The notes under the pieces were generated by a model. The model was not told the DNA's origin. It was given only the letters and a program-made list of their open reading frames with translations, and ran no database searches. DNA of 64,000 nucleotides, from positions 51,920 through 115,919 of the forward strand of contig JAJDUB010000034.1 in assembly GCA_022826885.1 (NCBI GenBank), given 5' to 3'. Below, piece by piece: positions 52,127 to 61,063 of the stretch (the first letter of the stretch is position 1; the number at the start of each line of letters is the position of its first letter). A program made the translations under genes and the position numbers. This stretch comes from Gammaproteobacteria bacterium (lineage in GTDB: Bacteria; Pseudomonadota; Gammaproteobacteria; Eutrophobiales; Eutrophobiaceae).

Positions 52127-54403
52127 GTGAGAGAACTTATGTCATTTATTTCCTGCCTGGACAAGCGTTACCGGCAAGCTGCCAGGGTTGTCACTGCGGG
52201 CCTGGCCCTGGCTGTTTCCACCTGGCCGGCATTCGCTGCCCAACATGATATCGACGAGGAGATAACCGTTGTAGGCAGCCAGACCGATGCGCAGAACGTT
52301 GCCGGTTCGGCCCATTTCGTCGGCCAGGAAGAACTGCAGAAATTTGCCTATTCCGATATCCAGCGAATCGGGCGCGAGGTGCCGGGTGTGTCGATACAAC
52401 TGGAAGACGGTTACGGCTTGCGTCCCAACATCAGTATCCGCGGCGTTGCCACCGAGCGCAGCGGCCGTATTACTCTCCTGGAAGACAACGTGCTTATTGC
52501 GCCGGCGCCCTATTCGGCGCCGTCCGCCTATTACTTCCCCACCGCGGGCCGCATGTATGCATTCGAGGTGCTGAAAGGCCCTGCTGCGATCACCCAGGGA
52601 CCCTACACCATCGGCGGGACGTTGAACATGATCTCAACACCGATACCGGATGAACTGGAGGGTATGGTCATGGCAGAGGGCGGGGAGGATGCGACTTACC
52701 GGGTCCATGCCCATTACGGGGGCGAGGCTGGAAACGGCCTCGGGTTCCTGGTCGAAACCCATCAATGGGGCTCGGATGGATTCCAGGACCTGGATAACGA
52801 TGGCGGCGATACCGGGCTCAGGCTGGAAGACTATACGCTCAAGCTGCGTTATGCGCCATCCGGTTCCCGCCACCAACTGGACTTCAAATTCCAGTACGCA
52901 GACCAGGATTCGGAACAGAGTTACCTGGGGCTGACCGATGCGGACTTTGAGAAGGACGCGTACCGCCGCTACGGCGTATCCGAGCTGGACAACATCGCCA
53001 CCGAGCACTTCCAGTACATCCTGCGTTACAGGCTGGCGCTTACGGACGAGCTGAATGTTTCCGTAACCGGCTATAACAACGAACACGAGCGCAACTGGTT
53101 CAAAACCGAGGGACTGGACACGGACGGCAGCGCAAATGCCCAGGAGTTAAGCCGGACAAGCTGGTTCAATGTTATCCGGGCGATAAACCAGGGTAGTTCA
53201 CTGGGCGGTTTCAGCCCGGCCGAACTCCAGGGCATCCTGGATGGAACGATCGATACGGCTCCCGGCAGCATACAGCTCCGTTCCAACGCGCGGGAATACT
53301 ACTCCCGCGGCGTACAGGTTAATCTCAACTGGACCGGCGATCTTGGGCCAACCCGTCATAACCTTGAAATCGGCGTCCGTTACCACGAGGACGAAGAGGA
53401 CAGGCTTCAACGCAACAGCAGTTACCACCAGGAAAACAGCAGGTTGTTCCTGGACGACCCGGGGCTGCTCGGAAATGCCGGAAACCGGGTGCAGGAAGCT
53501 GAAGCGCTCGCCGTACACATCTACGACCAAATTGAATGGGGTGACTGGGTGTTCAGCCCGGGGATACGTTATGAGGATATCGATCAGAAACGCACCCGCT
53601 GGCGCGACCGGGGCGAGCAGGCCGGCGCGCGCAACATCTTCCGGGACAGCCGGAAGAACAGCACCAGTGTCTGGCTTCCCGGCCTGGGCGTTCTCTACCG
53701 TATGAGTGACAACCTGACGTTCCTGGCGGGCGTCCACAAAGGGTTTACCGCGCCCAGCAACTCGCCGGGCGTGAAAGAGGAAAAGGCAGTCAATTATGAA
53801 CTGGGCCTGCGCTACGCATACAACGGCCTGCACGCCGAGGTGATCGGGTTCCTCAGTGATTACGACAATATCCTGGGTGAATGCACGTCCTCATCGGGCA
53901 CCGACTGTACGGTGGGCGACGCGTTCAACGGTGACGCGGCAACGGTGGCCGGCGTGGAAGCCCTGTTGCAAACCAACCTGACGCCGAACCGGACGTTCAG
54001 CATACCGGTCTCATTTGTGTATACCTACATAGACTCTGAATTCGACACGGACATCGCGGATACTGACTTTTTCGGAGACGTCAGCAAGGGCGACCCCATT
54101 CCCTACATTCCTGAACACCAGTTGCGCTTATCAGCGGGGATCGAACAACCGCGCTGGAATGCATATATCAGCGCAAATTACGTTGACGAGGTATGCGTAC
54201 GCGCATCCTGCGCTGAATTTGAACGCACCGACGACACACTGACTGTCGATATTGCCGGGCACTATCTGTTCAATGACAGGCTTGCGTTGTTCGGGCGTGT
54301 GGAGAACGTGACCGGGGATGAAGATATCCTGGGCCGCCATCCTTACGGCGCACGGCCAAACAAGGACCGAAGCTTTACGGGAGGCGTACGTATCACGTTT
54401 TAG
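52127..54403 (+). CDS. TonB-dependent iron/siderophore receptor
   Basis: A 758-residue outer-membrane receptor. Signal sequence VVTAGLALAVSTWPAFAAQ, TonB-box-like DEEITVVGS, then the plug domain (IQRIGREVPGVSIQLEDGYGLRPNISIRGV; RMYAFEVLKGPAAITQGPYTIGGTLNMIS) and a barrel ending GARPNKDRSFTGGVRITF, with the terminal Phe. The plug resembles FecA-type receptors, so an iron chelate is a fair guess. The Fur box upstream and the Fe(III) ABC genes downstream support iron uptake. A second ATG at 52139 is possible. Confidence 0.92.
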   Translation: MRELMSFISCLDKRYRQAARVVTAGLALAVSTWPAFAAQHDIDEEITVVGSQTDAQNVAGSAHFVGQEELQKFAYSDIQRIGREVPGVSIQLEDGYGLRPNISIRGVATERSGRITLLEDNVLIAPAPYSAPSAYYFPTAGRMYAFEVLKGPAAITQGPYTIGGTLNMISTPIPDELEGMVMAEGGEDATYRVHAHYGGEAGNGLGFLVETHQWGSDGFQDLDNDGGDTGLRLEDYTLKLRYAPSGSRHQLDFKFQYADQDSEQSYLGLTDADFEKDAYRRYGVSELDNIATEHFQYILRYRLALTDELNVSVTGYNNEHERNWFKTEGLDTDGSANAQELSRTSWFNVIRAINQGSSLGGFSPAELQGILDGTIDTAPGSIQLRSNAREYYSRGVQVNLNWTGDLGPTRHNLEIGVRYHEDEEDRLQRNSSYHQENSRLFLDDPGLLGNAGNRVQEAEALAVHIYDQIEWGDWVFSPGIRYEDIDQKRTRWRDRGEQAGARNIFRDSRKNSTSVWLPGLGVLYRMSDNLTFLAGVHKGFTAPSNSPGVKEEKAVNYELGLRYAYNGLHAEVIGFLSDYDNILGECTSSSGTDCTVGDAFNGDAATVAGVEALLQTNLTPNRTFSIPVSFVYTYIDSEFDTDIADTDFFGDVSKGDPIPYIPEHQLRLSAGIEQPRWNAYISANYVDEVCVRASCAEFERTDDTLTVDIAGHYLFNDRLALFGRVENVTGDEDILGRHPYGARPNKDRSFTGGVRITF

Positions 54404-54433
54404 ACAGCAACGTAACTCTTGTCGTATTTGGAG

Positions 54434-54466
54434 TGGGGGCGTATATTCCCGTACGCCCCCTTTTTT
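54434..54466 (+). terminator. Rho-independent terminator between the receptor and ABC genes
   Basis: Hairpin GGGGGCGTA with TACGCCCCC around an eight-base loop, followed by TTTTTT. It sits 32 bp past the receptor stop and just before the binding-protein ATG at 54483. The short distance suggests partial termination or read-through control of the ABC genes. Confidence 0.88.
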
Positions 54467-54482
54467 AATGATAAGGAACAAC

Positions 54483-55490
54483 ATGAGATACATACATCTT
54501 ATAGTTTTACTTGCCCTGATCCCGCCGGCAGGGCCGGCACAGGAAGTCAATGTCTACTCCGGCCGCAAGGAGGCCCTGATTAAACCGTTGTTCGATGAGT
54601 ACACGAAGGAGACAGGGATCAGGGTCAACCTGGTCACGGGCAAGGCGGATGCGTTGATCAAGCGCCTGGAACTTGAGGGAGAAAACTCACCTGCCGACCT
54701 GTTGCTGACCGTGGATGCCGGGCGCCTGTACCGGGCAAAGGAGTTGGGATTGCTGCAGGCAATCACATCGGTGAAACTTGACAAGACAGTGCCGGAAAAT
54801 TATCGCGACCCCCAGGGGTACTGGTACGGCCTGTCAGTCAGGGCGCGGGTAATAGTGCGCTCCAGGACAAAAATCAAACCGGCGCGGCTTTCCACTTACG
54901 AGGCCCTGGCCGACCCCGCCTGGCATAACCAGCTTTGCGTGCGCTCTTCCTCCAACATCTATAACCAGTCACTGGTAGCCTCCATGCTTGCCCACCACGG
55001 CCCGGAGGAAACGGAAAGCTGGATCAGGGGACTGGTGGGTAACTTCGCCAGGGACCCCAAAGGTGGCGACCGGGACCAGATCAAGGCGGTGGCGGCAGGG
55101 CAATGCAACCTGGCGCTGGTCAATACCTACTACCTGGCAGGCATGCTCAGTTCGGGCATCGACGCTGAAGTTGATGCGGCGGAGCAGGTCGCGCTGTTCT
55201 GGCCGAACCAGGATGGCAGGGGCGCCCACGTCAATGTCAGCGGCGCTGGCATAACGAGGTCAGCGAGGAACAAAACAGCCGCCGTTCAATTGCTGGAATA
55301 CCTGGTCAGCGTCCAGGCCCAGGAGTGGTATGGAAAAACCAATCGAGAGTTCCCTGTCCGGGATGGGGTCGCCGGAGACAGCATCCTGCAGTCCTGGGGC
55401 GAGTTCAAAGCCGACAATCTGAACCTGGCAATACTGGGAGAAAATAACCAGGACGCCGTGCGCGCCATGGACCGGGCCGGCTGGAAGTAA
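54483..55490 (+). CDS. fbpA: Fe(III) ABC transporter periplasmic binding protein
   Basis: A 335-residue periplasmic protein of the FbpA/FutA class. Signal peptide RYIHLIVLLALIPPAGPAQ, then EVNVYSGRKEALIKPLFDEYTKETGIRVNLVTGKADALIKRLE, and the iron-binding Tyr pair in VNTYYLAGML near residue 210. AAGGAA precedes the ATG. It carries ferric iron to the permease encoded next. It begins right after a terminator. Confidence 0.93.
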   Translation: MRYIHLIVLLALIPPAGPAQEVNVYSGRKEALIKPLFDEYTKETGIRVNLVTGKADALIKRLELEGENSPADLLLTVDAGRLYRAKELGLLQAITSVKLDKTVPENYRDPQGYWYGLSVRARVIVRSRTKIKPARLSTYEALADPAWHNQLCVRSSSNIYNQSLVASMLAHHGPEETESWIRGLVGNFARDPKGGDRDQIKAVAAGQCNLALVNTYYLAGMLSSGIDAEVDAAEQVALFWPNQDGRGAHVNVSGAGITRSARNKTAAVQLLEYLVSVQAQEWYGKTNREFPVRDGVAGDSILQSWGEFKADNLNLAILGENNQDAVRAMDRAGWK

Positions 55491-55513
55491 CCCGGAAACC
55501 GGTCCGGGGAGAT

Positions 55514-57169
55514 ATGAAGACTGACACGTTTAAGCTCAGGCTTCAGCCTCCCTGGGTTGCCCTCACCTTGCTTGTAGCCGGGGTCCTGCTGCTGCCCGTC
55601 ATCGTGGTCGCGGCATCGGTTTTCCTGTCCAGCGGCGATATATGGCAGCACCTGTATGATACGGTACTCGCGGAGTACGTTGCCAATTCCCTGTTGCTGG
55701 CGCTGGGCGTGGGCTGCCTTGCCCTGCCCCTGGGCGTGATACCTGCCTGGCTGGTCACCCTGTACCGTTTCCCCTGCAGCCGCCAACTGGAATGGGCCCT
55801 GCTGTTGCCGCTGGCCATGCCCGCGTACATCATCGCGTATACATATACCGGACTGCTGGACGTGGCCGGGCCGTTGCAATCCTGGTTGCGCGCCGCGTTT
55901 GCCTGGCAGTACGGTGATTACTGGTTCCCCGACATCCGCTCCCTGCCCGGCGCGGTGCTGATGCTGTCCCTGGTGTTATACCCCTATATCTACCTGCTGG
56001 CCCGGGCCGCCCTGCTGGAACAGTCAGCCAGCGTGGTCGAGGTCGCCCGGACCCTGGGCGTAAAGCCCGCAGGGGCATTCTTTAAAGTGTTGCTGCCGCT
56101 GTCCCGGCCCGCGATCATCGTCGGCCTGTCCCTGGTGCTGATGGAGACCCTGGCGGATTACGGCACCGTGCAGTACTTCGGTGTAGCGACGTTCACCACC
56201 GGCATCTTCAGGACCTGGTTCGGCCTGGGTAGCAGTATCGCTGCCGCCCAGTTGTCCGCGTTGCTGATGTTGTTCGTGCTGTTCCTCATCATCCTGGAAC
56301 AATACTCGCGCAGGCAGTCCCGTTATCATGACACCAGCACCCGTTACAACCGCCTGGAACAGAAACACCTGCACAGCCTGCGCGGATTGCCTGCCCTCGC
56401 CGTTTGCGCGCTGCCGGTCCTGTTCGGGTTCGTTATCCCGTCCGGCCAGTTACTGATTTGGGGAATGCAGACCTGGCGAACATCGATGGACAGCGGGTTT
56501 TTCACCATCGTAATGAACAGTATCGAACTGGCACTCATCACCGCCGTGCTTGCGGCACTGCTGGCATTGGCGGTCTCCTACGCCCGGCGCCAGCAACCCG
56601 GGATAATGACAAACTCGTTCAACCGCCTGCTGGGCATGGGTTACGCGGTTCCGGGTGCCGTGATTGCAGTGGGGGTATTGATTCCCTTCACTTGGCTGGA
56701 CCGCCACATGAGCCACTGGTTCACATTACTGTCGGATACCGACCCCGGCCTGCTCCTGAGCGGCACCATCACCATACTGGTGTTCGCCTACCTGGTGCGT
56801 TTCCTGGCCCTGTCCCTGAACACGGTGGATGCCGGCCTGGCGAAGATCAAGCCGTCCATGGACGAGGCGGGGAAAAGCCTGGGCCTCAGCGGTTTCAGGT
56901 TGTTGCGCCGGGTCCATATTCCCATCCTGCGCGGCAGTCTGCTCACTGCCGTGCTGCTGGTATTTGTCGACGTCCTGAAGGAACTGCCGGCAACATTGAT
57001 ACTGCGGCCGTTCAATTTCAACACGCTGGCGGTGCGTACCTATGAACTGGCCAACGAAGAGAGGCTGGCGGATGCCGCGTCCCCCGCCCTGGCAATCGTG
57101 CTGGCGGGGATTCTTCCGGTTATCATACTCAGCAAGGCCATATCACAATCCCGTTCCGCAAATGCTTGA
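55514..57169 (+). CDS. fbpB: Fe(III) ABC transporter permease
   Basis: A 551-residue protein holding two binding-protein-dependent permease domains and about twelve membrane helices. EAA-like cytosolic loops are seen twice: VEVARTLGVKPAGAFFKVLLPLSRPAI and MDEAGKSLGLSGFRLLRRVHIPIL. FbpB-type permeases use this fused arrangement. It lies 23 bp after fbpA, and its end overlaps the ATPase gene by 8 bp. Confidence 0.94.
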   Translation: MKTDTFKLRLQPPWVALTLLVAGVLLLPVIVVAASVFLSSGDIWQHLYDTVLAEYVANSLLLALGVGCLALPLGVIPAWLVTLYRFPCSRQLEWALLLPLAMPAYIIAYTYTGLLDVAGPLQSWLRAAFAWQYGDYWFPDIRSLPGAVLMLSLVLYPYIYLLARAALLEQSASVVEVARTLGVKPAGAFFKVLLPLSRPAIIVGLSLVLMETLADYGTVQYFGVATFTTGIFRTWFGLGSSIAAAQLSALLMLFVLFLIILEQYSRRQSRYHDTSTRYNRLEQKHLHSLRGLPALAVCALPVLFGFVIPSGQLLIWGMQTWRTSMDSGFFTIVMNSIELALITAVLAALLALAVSYARRQQPGIMTNSFNRLLGMGYAVPGAVIAVGVLIPFTWLDRHMSHWFTLLSDTDPGLLLSGTITILVFAYLVRFLALSLNTVDAGLAKIKPSMDEAGKSLGLSGFRLLRRVHIPILRGSLLTAVLLVFVDVLKELPATLILRPFNFNTLAVRTYELANEERLADAASPALAIVLAGILPVIILSKAISQSRSANA

Positions 57170-58193
57170 AGTTAAAAACCTGACAGTGATACTCGATGGC
57201 AAGTCCGTTATTTCGGATATCTCCCTGCGTCTTGAGCAGGGCAGGATCGGTTGTCTGCTGGGTCCCAGCGGTTGCGGGAAGACCACCTTGCTGCGCACCG
57301 TAGCCGGGTTCATTCAACCCTGGAGCGGTGAGGTACGGATCAACGACCTGTGTGTCGCCGGTGCGGCATCACCCGTTCCCGCGGAACAGAGGGGCGTGGG
57401 GATGGTTTTCCAGGACTTCGCCCTGTTTCCGCACCTGACCGCGCGTGAGAATATCGCCTTCGGCTTGCATGAACTGGCGGGACGGGAGCGGCAGGACCGG
57501 ATAGACGAAGTGTTGCGGACGCTGGAAGTCACCGGTTTCCAGCACAAATATCCCCACCAGTTATCCGGAGGGCAGCAACAGCGGGTCGCGATTGCGCGGG
57601 CCCTGGCGCCGAGCCCCAATATACTGTTGCTGGATGAACCCTTCTCCAATATGGATGTCGAGTTAAGGGAACAGATCGCCCGGGAACTGCGCATAATCCT
57701 CAAGCAGGCCGACATGACGACGATCCTGGTGACCCATAACCAGCTTGAAGCCTTCGCCATGGCGGACGAGATCGGCGTCATCCGCGACGGCGCACTGCTG
57801 CAATGGGACACAGCGTTCAACCTTTATCACCGGCCTGCCGGCCCGCAGGTTGCCGATTTTATCGGGGAAGGCGTGTTCCTGGGGGGCACCGTCCTGAACG
57901 CCACGGATGTCGAGACCGAACTCGGTGTGTTGAGAAGTAACGTTCCCCACGGCGGCACATCCCAGGCACAAGTATCCGTACTGGTGCGCCCCGATGACAT
58001 CGTGCACGACGATAACAGCCGGCAGACCGCAACGGTGCGGGACAAGGTATTCCGCGGCGCCGAATTCCTCTACACCCTGACCCTCCCCAGCGGCGCCCGC
58101 ATGTTGAGCCTGGTTCCCAGCCACCACGACCACGCCATCGGAGAAAACATAGGCATCCGCCCGGAAATCGACCACCTGGTGGTGTTTGGATAA
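57162..58193 (+). CDS. fbpC: Fe(III) ABC transporter ATP-binding protein
   Basis: A 343-residue ABC ATPase. Walker A GPSGCGKTT (about residues 35-43), Q-loop VFQDFALFPHLT, signature LSGGQQQRVAIARAL, Walker B ILLLDEPFSNMD, and switch His in LVTHNQLEA. A C-terminal regulatory barrel follows. The chosen ATG at 57162 overlaps the permease stop; the longer frame runs inside the permease gene. The 3' end plus 16 bp of flank are duplicated at 62.5 kb. Confidence 0.95.
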   Translation: MLEVKNLTVILDGKSVISDISLRLEQGRIGCLLGPSGCGKTTLLRTVAGFIQPWSGEVRINDLCVAGAASPVPAEQRGVGMVFQDFALFPHLTARENIAFGLHELAGRERQDRIDEVLRTLEVTGFQHKYPHQLSGGQQQRVAIARALAPSPNILLLDEPFSNMDVELREQIARELRIILKQADMTTILVTHNQLEAFAMADEIGVIRDGALLQWDTAFNLYHRPAGPQVADFIGEGVFLGGTVLNATDVETELGVLRSNVPHGGTSQAQVSVLVRPDDIVHDDNSRQTATVRDKVFRGAEFLYTLTLPSGARMLSLVPSHHDHAIGENIGIRPEIDHLVVFG

Positions 58194-58209
58194 CTGATTA
58201 CCGGCCTTA
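58023..58209 (+). repeat. Direct repeat, left copy (3' end of fbpC and flank)
   Basis: About 187 bp covering the last 57 codons of fbpC and 16 bp beyond. A degraded copy in the same orientation lies at 62481-62666. The intervening 4.3 kb contains mtdB, a toxin-antitoxin pair and other genes. Confidence 0.85.
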
Positions 58210-58210
58210 A

Positions 58211-59116
58211 TTACAGGTTCACTATTTCGCGCACTACCCGGAAAGACGCTGAGTGTTCGATATACAGCGCATCATCCGACTCAATCATATCTTCAAAGAT
58301 TTTTTTGTGTACCTTGTATTTCACGTCACCGATTGCGAGTGCGCCTATGCCTACCGCTTTTCCTCCCCGGGTGGTGAGCGCTTTTCCATAATCATTGACG
58401 TCGACTCCCTCAAACCCGGCAGGAGGCACGGCATTGACATCGGCCGCAACGAGAAGTTTCTCTGCCGCGAATAATTGATTGGTCGAAGCCAGTCTTACGC
58501 CGGCTTTTGCCGCGCCGATAATGATATCGGCATCCTTGATTAATTCGGTGGTTTCTTCGTCGGACCGGTGACTTGCGCCTTTTACTTCTGTATTAAACCG
58601 GGCGTTGCATTCGTCCGCAATTTCATTCGCAACCTCTGCCCCGCGATGGCTGGCGATATAAACGTCCGCTTTGCAGAAAGACAACAACACTGCCGTACAT
58701 GTTCCTACGGGTCCGGTTCCACCGAAGATATAGACTTTCCTGTTTGCCAGGTCGGTCCGGGCGATTTTATCCACCCAGTATTCCACACAAGCCACTAACG
58801 CCGCGGCTGTTGTCACCGCGCCGCTCGGATCCGCGAAGACGCTGACCTCAAACGGCGGAACCATAGCCGTTCTGGCCCGTTTCAACATATCAATCGCCAA
58901 ACTGAAATCCTTGCCGCCTATGAATATCCCGGTTCTCTTCACTCCTTTCGGGCCGCGTGAAAAAATGGTGTCCTGCGTCAGTGAATGAACTTCGTCCAGG
59001 GTGACGTTTGCGTACGGTATGACACCATCAAACTCGGCTTCATAAGCCATATTCACATCAAACGGACTGACATTCCTGGTGGGATTGAATATATGCAACA
59101 GGTAAGGGTCTTTCAT
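58211..59116 (-). CDS. mtdB: NAD(P)-dependent methylene-tetrahydromethanopterin dehydrogenase
   Basis: A 301-residue protein matching MtdB by eye: SPFDVNMAYEAEFDGVIPYANVTLDEVHSLTQDTIFSRGPKGVKRTGIFIGGKD, VPPFEVSVFADPSGAVTTAAALVA, the Rossmann motif IFGGTGPVG, and LLVAADVNAVPPAGFEGVDVN with KAVGIGALAIGDVKYKVHKKIFEDM. It oxidises methylene-H4MPT to methenyl-H4MPT in formaldehyde oxidation. No mch, fae or fhc genes are in the window, so the rest of the pathway must be elsewhere. It is within the segment bracketed by direct repeats. Confidence 0.9.
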   Translation of the reverse strand: MKDPYLLHIFNPTRNVSPFDVNMAYEAEFDGVIPYANVTLDEVHSLTQDTIFSRGPKGVKRTGIFIGGKDFSLAIDMLKRARTAMVPPFEVSVFADPSGAVTTAAALVACVEYWVDKIARTDLANRKVYIFGGTGPVGTCTAVLLSFCKADVYIASHRGAEVANEIADECNARFNTEVKGASHRSDEETTELIKDADIIIGAAKAGVRLASTNQLFAAEKLLVAADVNAVPPAGFEGVDVNDYGKALTTRGGKAVGIGALAIGDVKYKVHKKIFEDMIESDDALYIEHSASFRVVREIVNL

Positions 59117-59282
59117 TTTTCAGTTTCCTTGATATCCAACAGCTATTCCTCAAGGCGCGCGCCGGACGGGTAAAGCAGGGACGTGGTTTACAGTTAAGGA
59201 TGGCAACAGGCCTGCGCACTGGTTGCATGGCCGAATCGCTGCAGATTGTATTACAGCAACTTGAAGAGTGTCAATACGATTA

Positions 59283-59300
59283 TTATAATTAACGTTATAA
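59283..59300. promoter_or_regulatory. Palindromic AT-rich site before the toxin-antitoxin pair
   Basis: TTATAA-ttaacg-TTATAA, about 20 bp before the antitoxin ATG. Repeated palindromes here are typical operator sites for autoregulating AbrB-type antitoxins. This is by position only. Confidence 0.4.
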
Positions 59301-59319
59301 CATAGCTTGAGGATTACCC

Positions 59320-59541
59320 ATGCGCTTGAAAGTCACCACAGTCGGAAATTCAACCGGTGTTGTTTTACCCAAAGACCTGCTGGCGAAACTACGCGTCGGC
59401 AAAGGGGACTCACTTTACGCGGTCGAATTACCCGATGGTATCAAACTCACGCCATACGATGAAGAATTCGAACGGCAGATGGAGATTGCGGAAGATATTA
59501 TGCGCAAGCGCCGAAATCTTCTTCGTGAGTTGGCCAAATGA
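59320..59541 (+). CDS. AbrB/MazE-family antitoxin
   Basis: A 73-residue protein with a swapped-hairpin DNA-binding fold: LKVTTVGNSTGVVLPKDLLAKLRVGKGDSLYAVELPDGIKLTPYD (residues 3-47), followed by a helical tail that would contact the toxin. It overlaps the Doc toxin gene by 4 bp (ATGA), the usual arrangement for an antitoxin. It likely represses its own promoter through the AT-rich site upstream. Confidence 0.9.
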   Translation: MRLKVTTVGNSTGVVLPKDLLAKLRVGKGDSLYAVELPDGIKLTPYDEEFERQMEIAEDIMRKRRNLLRELAK

Positions 59542-59960
59542 AGCATGAGCCGGTCTGGATCACTGAAGAACTCGTTATTGCCGTCCATGCAAGACAAATT
59601 ACCGAACACGGCGGCGACGCCGGTATAAGAGACAAGTCACTTTTACAGTCCGCCCTGGCAAGGCCACAACAGCTTTACGCCTATGGCGATCCTTCCCCTG
59701 ATATAGCTGCGTTGGCTGCCTCACTGGCTTATGGGATAGCGAAAAATCACCCCTTCGTCGATGGCAACAAACGCACGGCCGCAGTTCTGTGCGAATTGTT
59801 TATTATGGTTAATGGCATGAGCCTTGAAGCGAGCGATCAGGAGATGCTCTCTGTATTTTTGGCGCTTGCCGGGGGCAGTCTCAATGAGGAGGAATTATCC
59901 GATTGGCTAAGACTGCATTTAATTCAGTTACGGTCGGATTATATTCACGAACCATTGTGA
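59538..59960 (+). CDS. doc: Fic/Doc-family (death-on-curing) toxin
   Basis: A 140-residue Fic-fold protein with the catalytic motif HPFVDGNKR (71-79). Doc toxins phosphorylate EF-Tu and halt translation. The N-terminal WITEELVIAVHARQITEHGGDAGIRDKSLLQSALARPQQ is characteristic. The pair with the AbrB-type antitoxin is standard for chromosomal Doc modules. It is inside the repeat-bracketed segment, where it could stabilise the DNA. Confidence 0.93.
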   Translation: MKHEPVWITEELVIAVHARQITEHGGDAGIRDKSLLQSALARPQQLYAYGDPSPDIAALAASLAYGIAKNHPFVDGNKRTAAVLCELFIMVNGMSLEASDQEMLSVFLALAGGSLNEEELSDWLRLHLIQLRSDYIHEPL

Positions 59961-59983
59961 CTATACAGGTCCGACCCCGTGTG
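59961..59983 (+). repeat. 23-bp repeat, first copy
   Basis: CTATACAGGTCCGACCCC followed by GTGTG. It recurs at 62448-62470 with two mismatches, in the same orientation. It starts just after the toxin stop. Confidence 0.6.
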
Positions 59984-60026
59984 CGGATTTTACGGGTGTC
60001 TGGGAAAACACCTTGCTCAGGAACAG

Positions 60027-60860
60027 TTAATTAGTTGGTTTTCGGTTGGGGCCGTAAGTTTCCCAATATTTACGTGACAGTTTCTGTGCCTCGGCAATTT
60101 GAGCGCGTGTCATACCTTTGGCGGTTCTTTCTTTGTTCTGTTTAGCTACCTCATCACCTTGAGCGGCTGCGATGCTGTACCAAGCATAGGCCTGTACGTT
60201 ATCCTCAGGCACTCCTTCACCACCAGCATACATGACACCAAGATTGTTCTGCGCCGGGACATGTCCTTGCTCGGCGGCCATGCGATACCAACGCACGGCC
60301 TCGGCGTCATCTTCGGGCACTCCTTCACCGCCAGCATACATGACACCGAGATTGAACTGCGCCGAAGCATATCCCTGCTCGGCGGCCATGCTATACCAAC
60401 GCACGGCCTCGGCGTCATCCTCGGGCACTCCTTCACCATCAGCATACATGTTACCGAGTTTGAACTGCGCCGAGTCGAGTCCCTGGTCGGCAGCCATGCG
60501 AAACCAACGCACGGCCTCGACGTTATCTTCGGGCACTCCTTCACCATCAGCATACATGTTACCGAGTTTGAACTGCGCCGAGTCGAGTCCCCGCTCGGCG
60601 GCCATGCGAAACCAACGCATGGCCTCGGCGCCATCTTCGGGCACTCCGTAACCATGATCATACATGAGACCGAGCTTGAACTGCGCCGAGGCGTCTCCCT
60701 GCTCGGCGGCATTTGCTGTAATTACAGCATTTTTTTCCGCGAAAGTGGGAACATCATCCTTTTTTGTTACCTCCAATTCTTCTGCGGCGGACACCAAATA
60801 CGCAAATATCGTCAAGCCCATTAGCAAGGAACTGAATATGAGTGATTTATAATTGCTCAT
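60027..60860 (-). CDS. Sel1-repeat (SLR) exported protein
   Basis: A 277-residue protein with a signal peptide (YKSLIFSSLLMGLTIFAYLVSAAEE) and five Sel1-like repeats of 36 residues, each of the form AQFKLGNMYADGEGVPEDNVEAVRWFRMAADQGLDS. The DNA repeats are nearly identical at 108-bp spacing, so the array is young or kept uniform by recombination. Such proteins are protein-protein interaction scaffolds. No enzymatic domain is seen; the partner is unknown. Confidence 0.9.
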   Translation of the reverse strand: MSNYKSLIFSSLLMGLTIFAYLVSAAEELEVTKKDDVPTFAEKNAVITANAAEQGDASAQFKLGLMYDHGYGVPEDGAEAMRWFRMAAERGLDSAQFKLGNMYADGEGVPEDNVEAVRWFRMAADQGLDSAQFKLGNMYADGEGVPEDDAEAVRWYSMAAEQGYASAQFNLGVMYAGGEGVPEDDAEAVRWYRMAAEQGHVPAQNNLGVMYAGGEGVPEDNVQAYAWYSIAAAQGDEVAKQNKERTAKGMTRAQIAEAQKLSRKYWETYGPNRKPTN

Positions 60861-61063
60861 GCTCCTTACTATACTCCAACTCGTGTCATTCTGGTATTTA
60901 CGGTCGCTATGATGCTGGTATCAGGTGATACAACAACGAGATGGATACACCCAGATTCTTTGCCATTTCTCGAAGGGATGCGATGTTCTGGAATAAGCGT
61001 TTTTATGGCTGCGATAGCACGGTCGGGATGTATGGCCGTTGTGCATCAACGATGGCCATCGGA

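Noticed and set aside
60150..60700. Possible CRISPR array because of regularly spaced repeats
   Set aside because: The 108-bp period is a multiple of three within a coding frame with Sel1 repeats; there are no variable spacers.
60099..60824. Long plus-strand open frame opposite the Sel1 gene
   Set aside because: It is the antisense of an in-frame repeat array, which automatically keeps other frames open; it has no family features.
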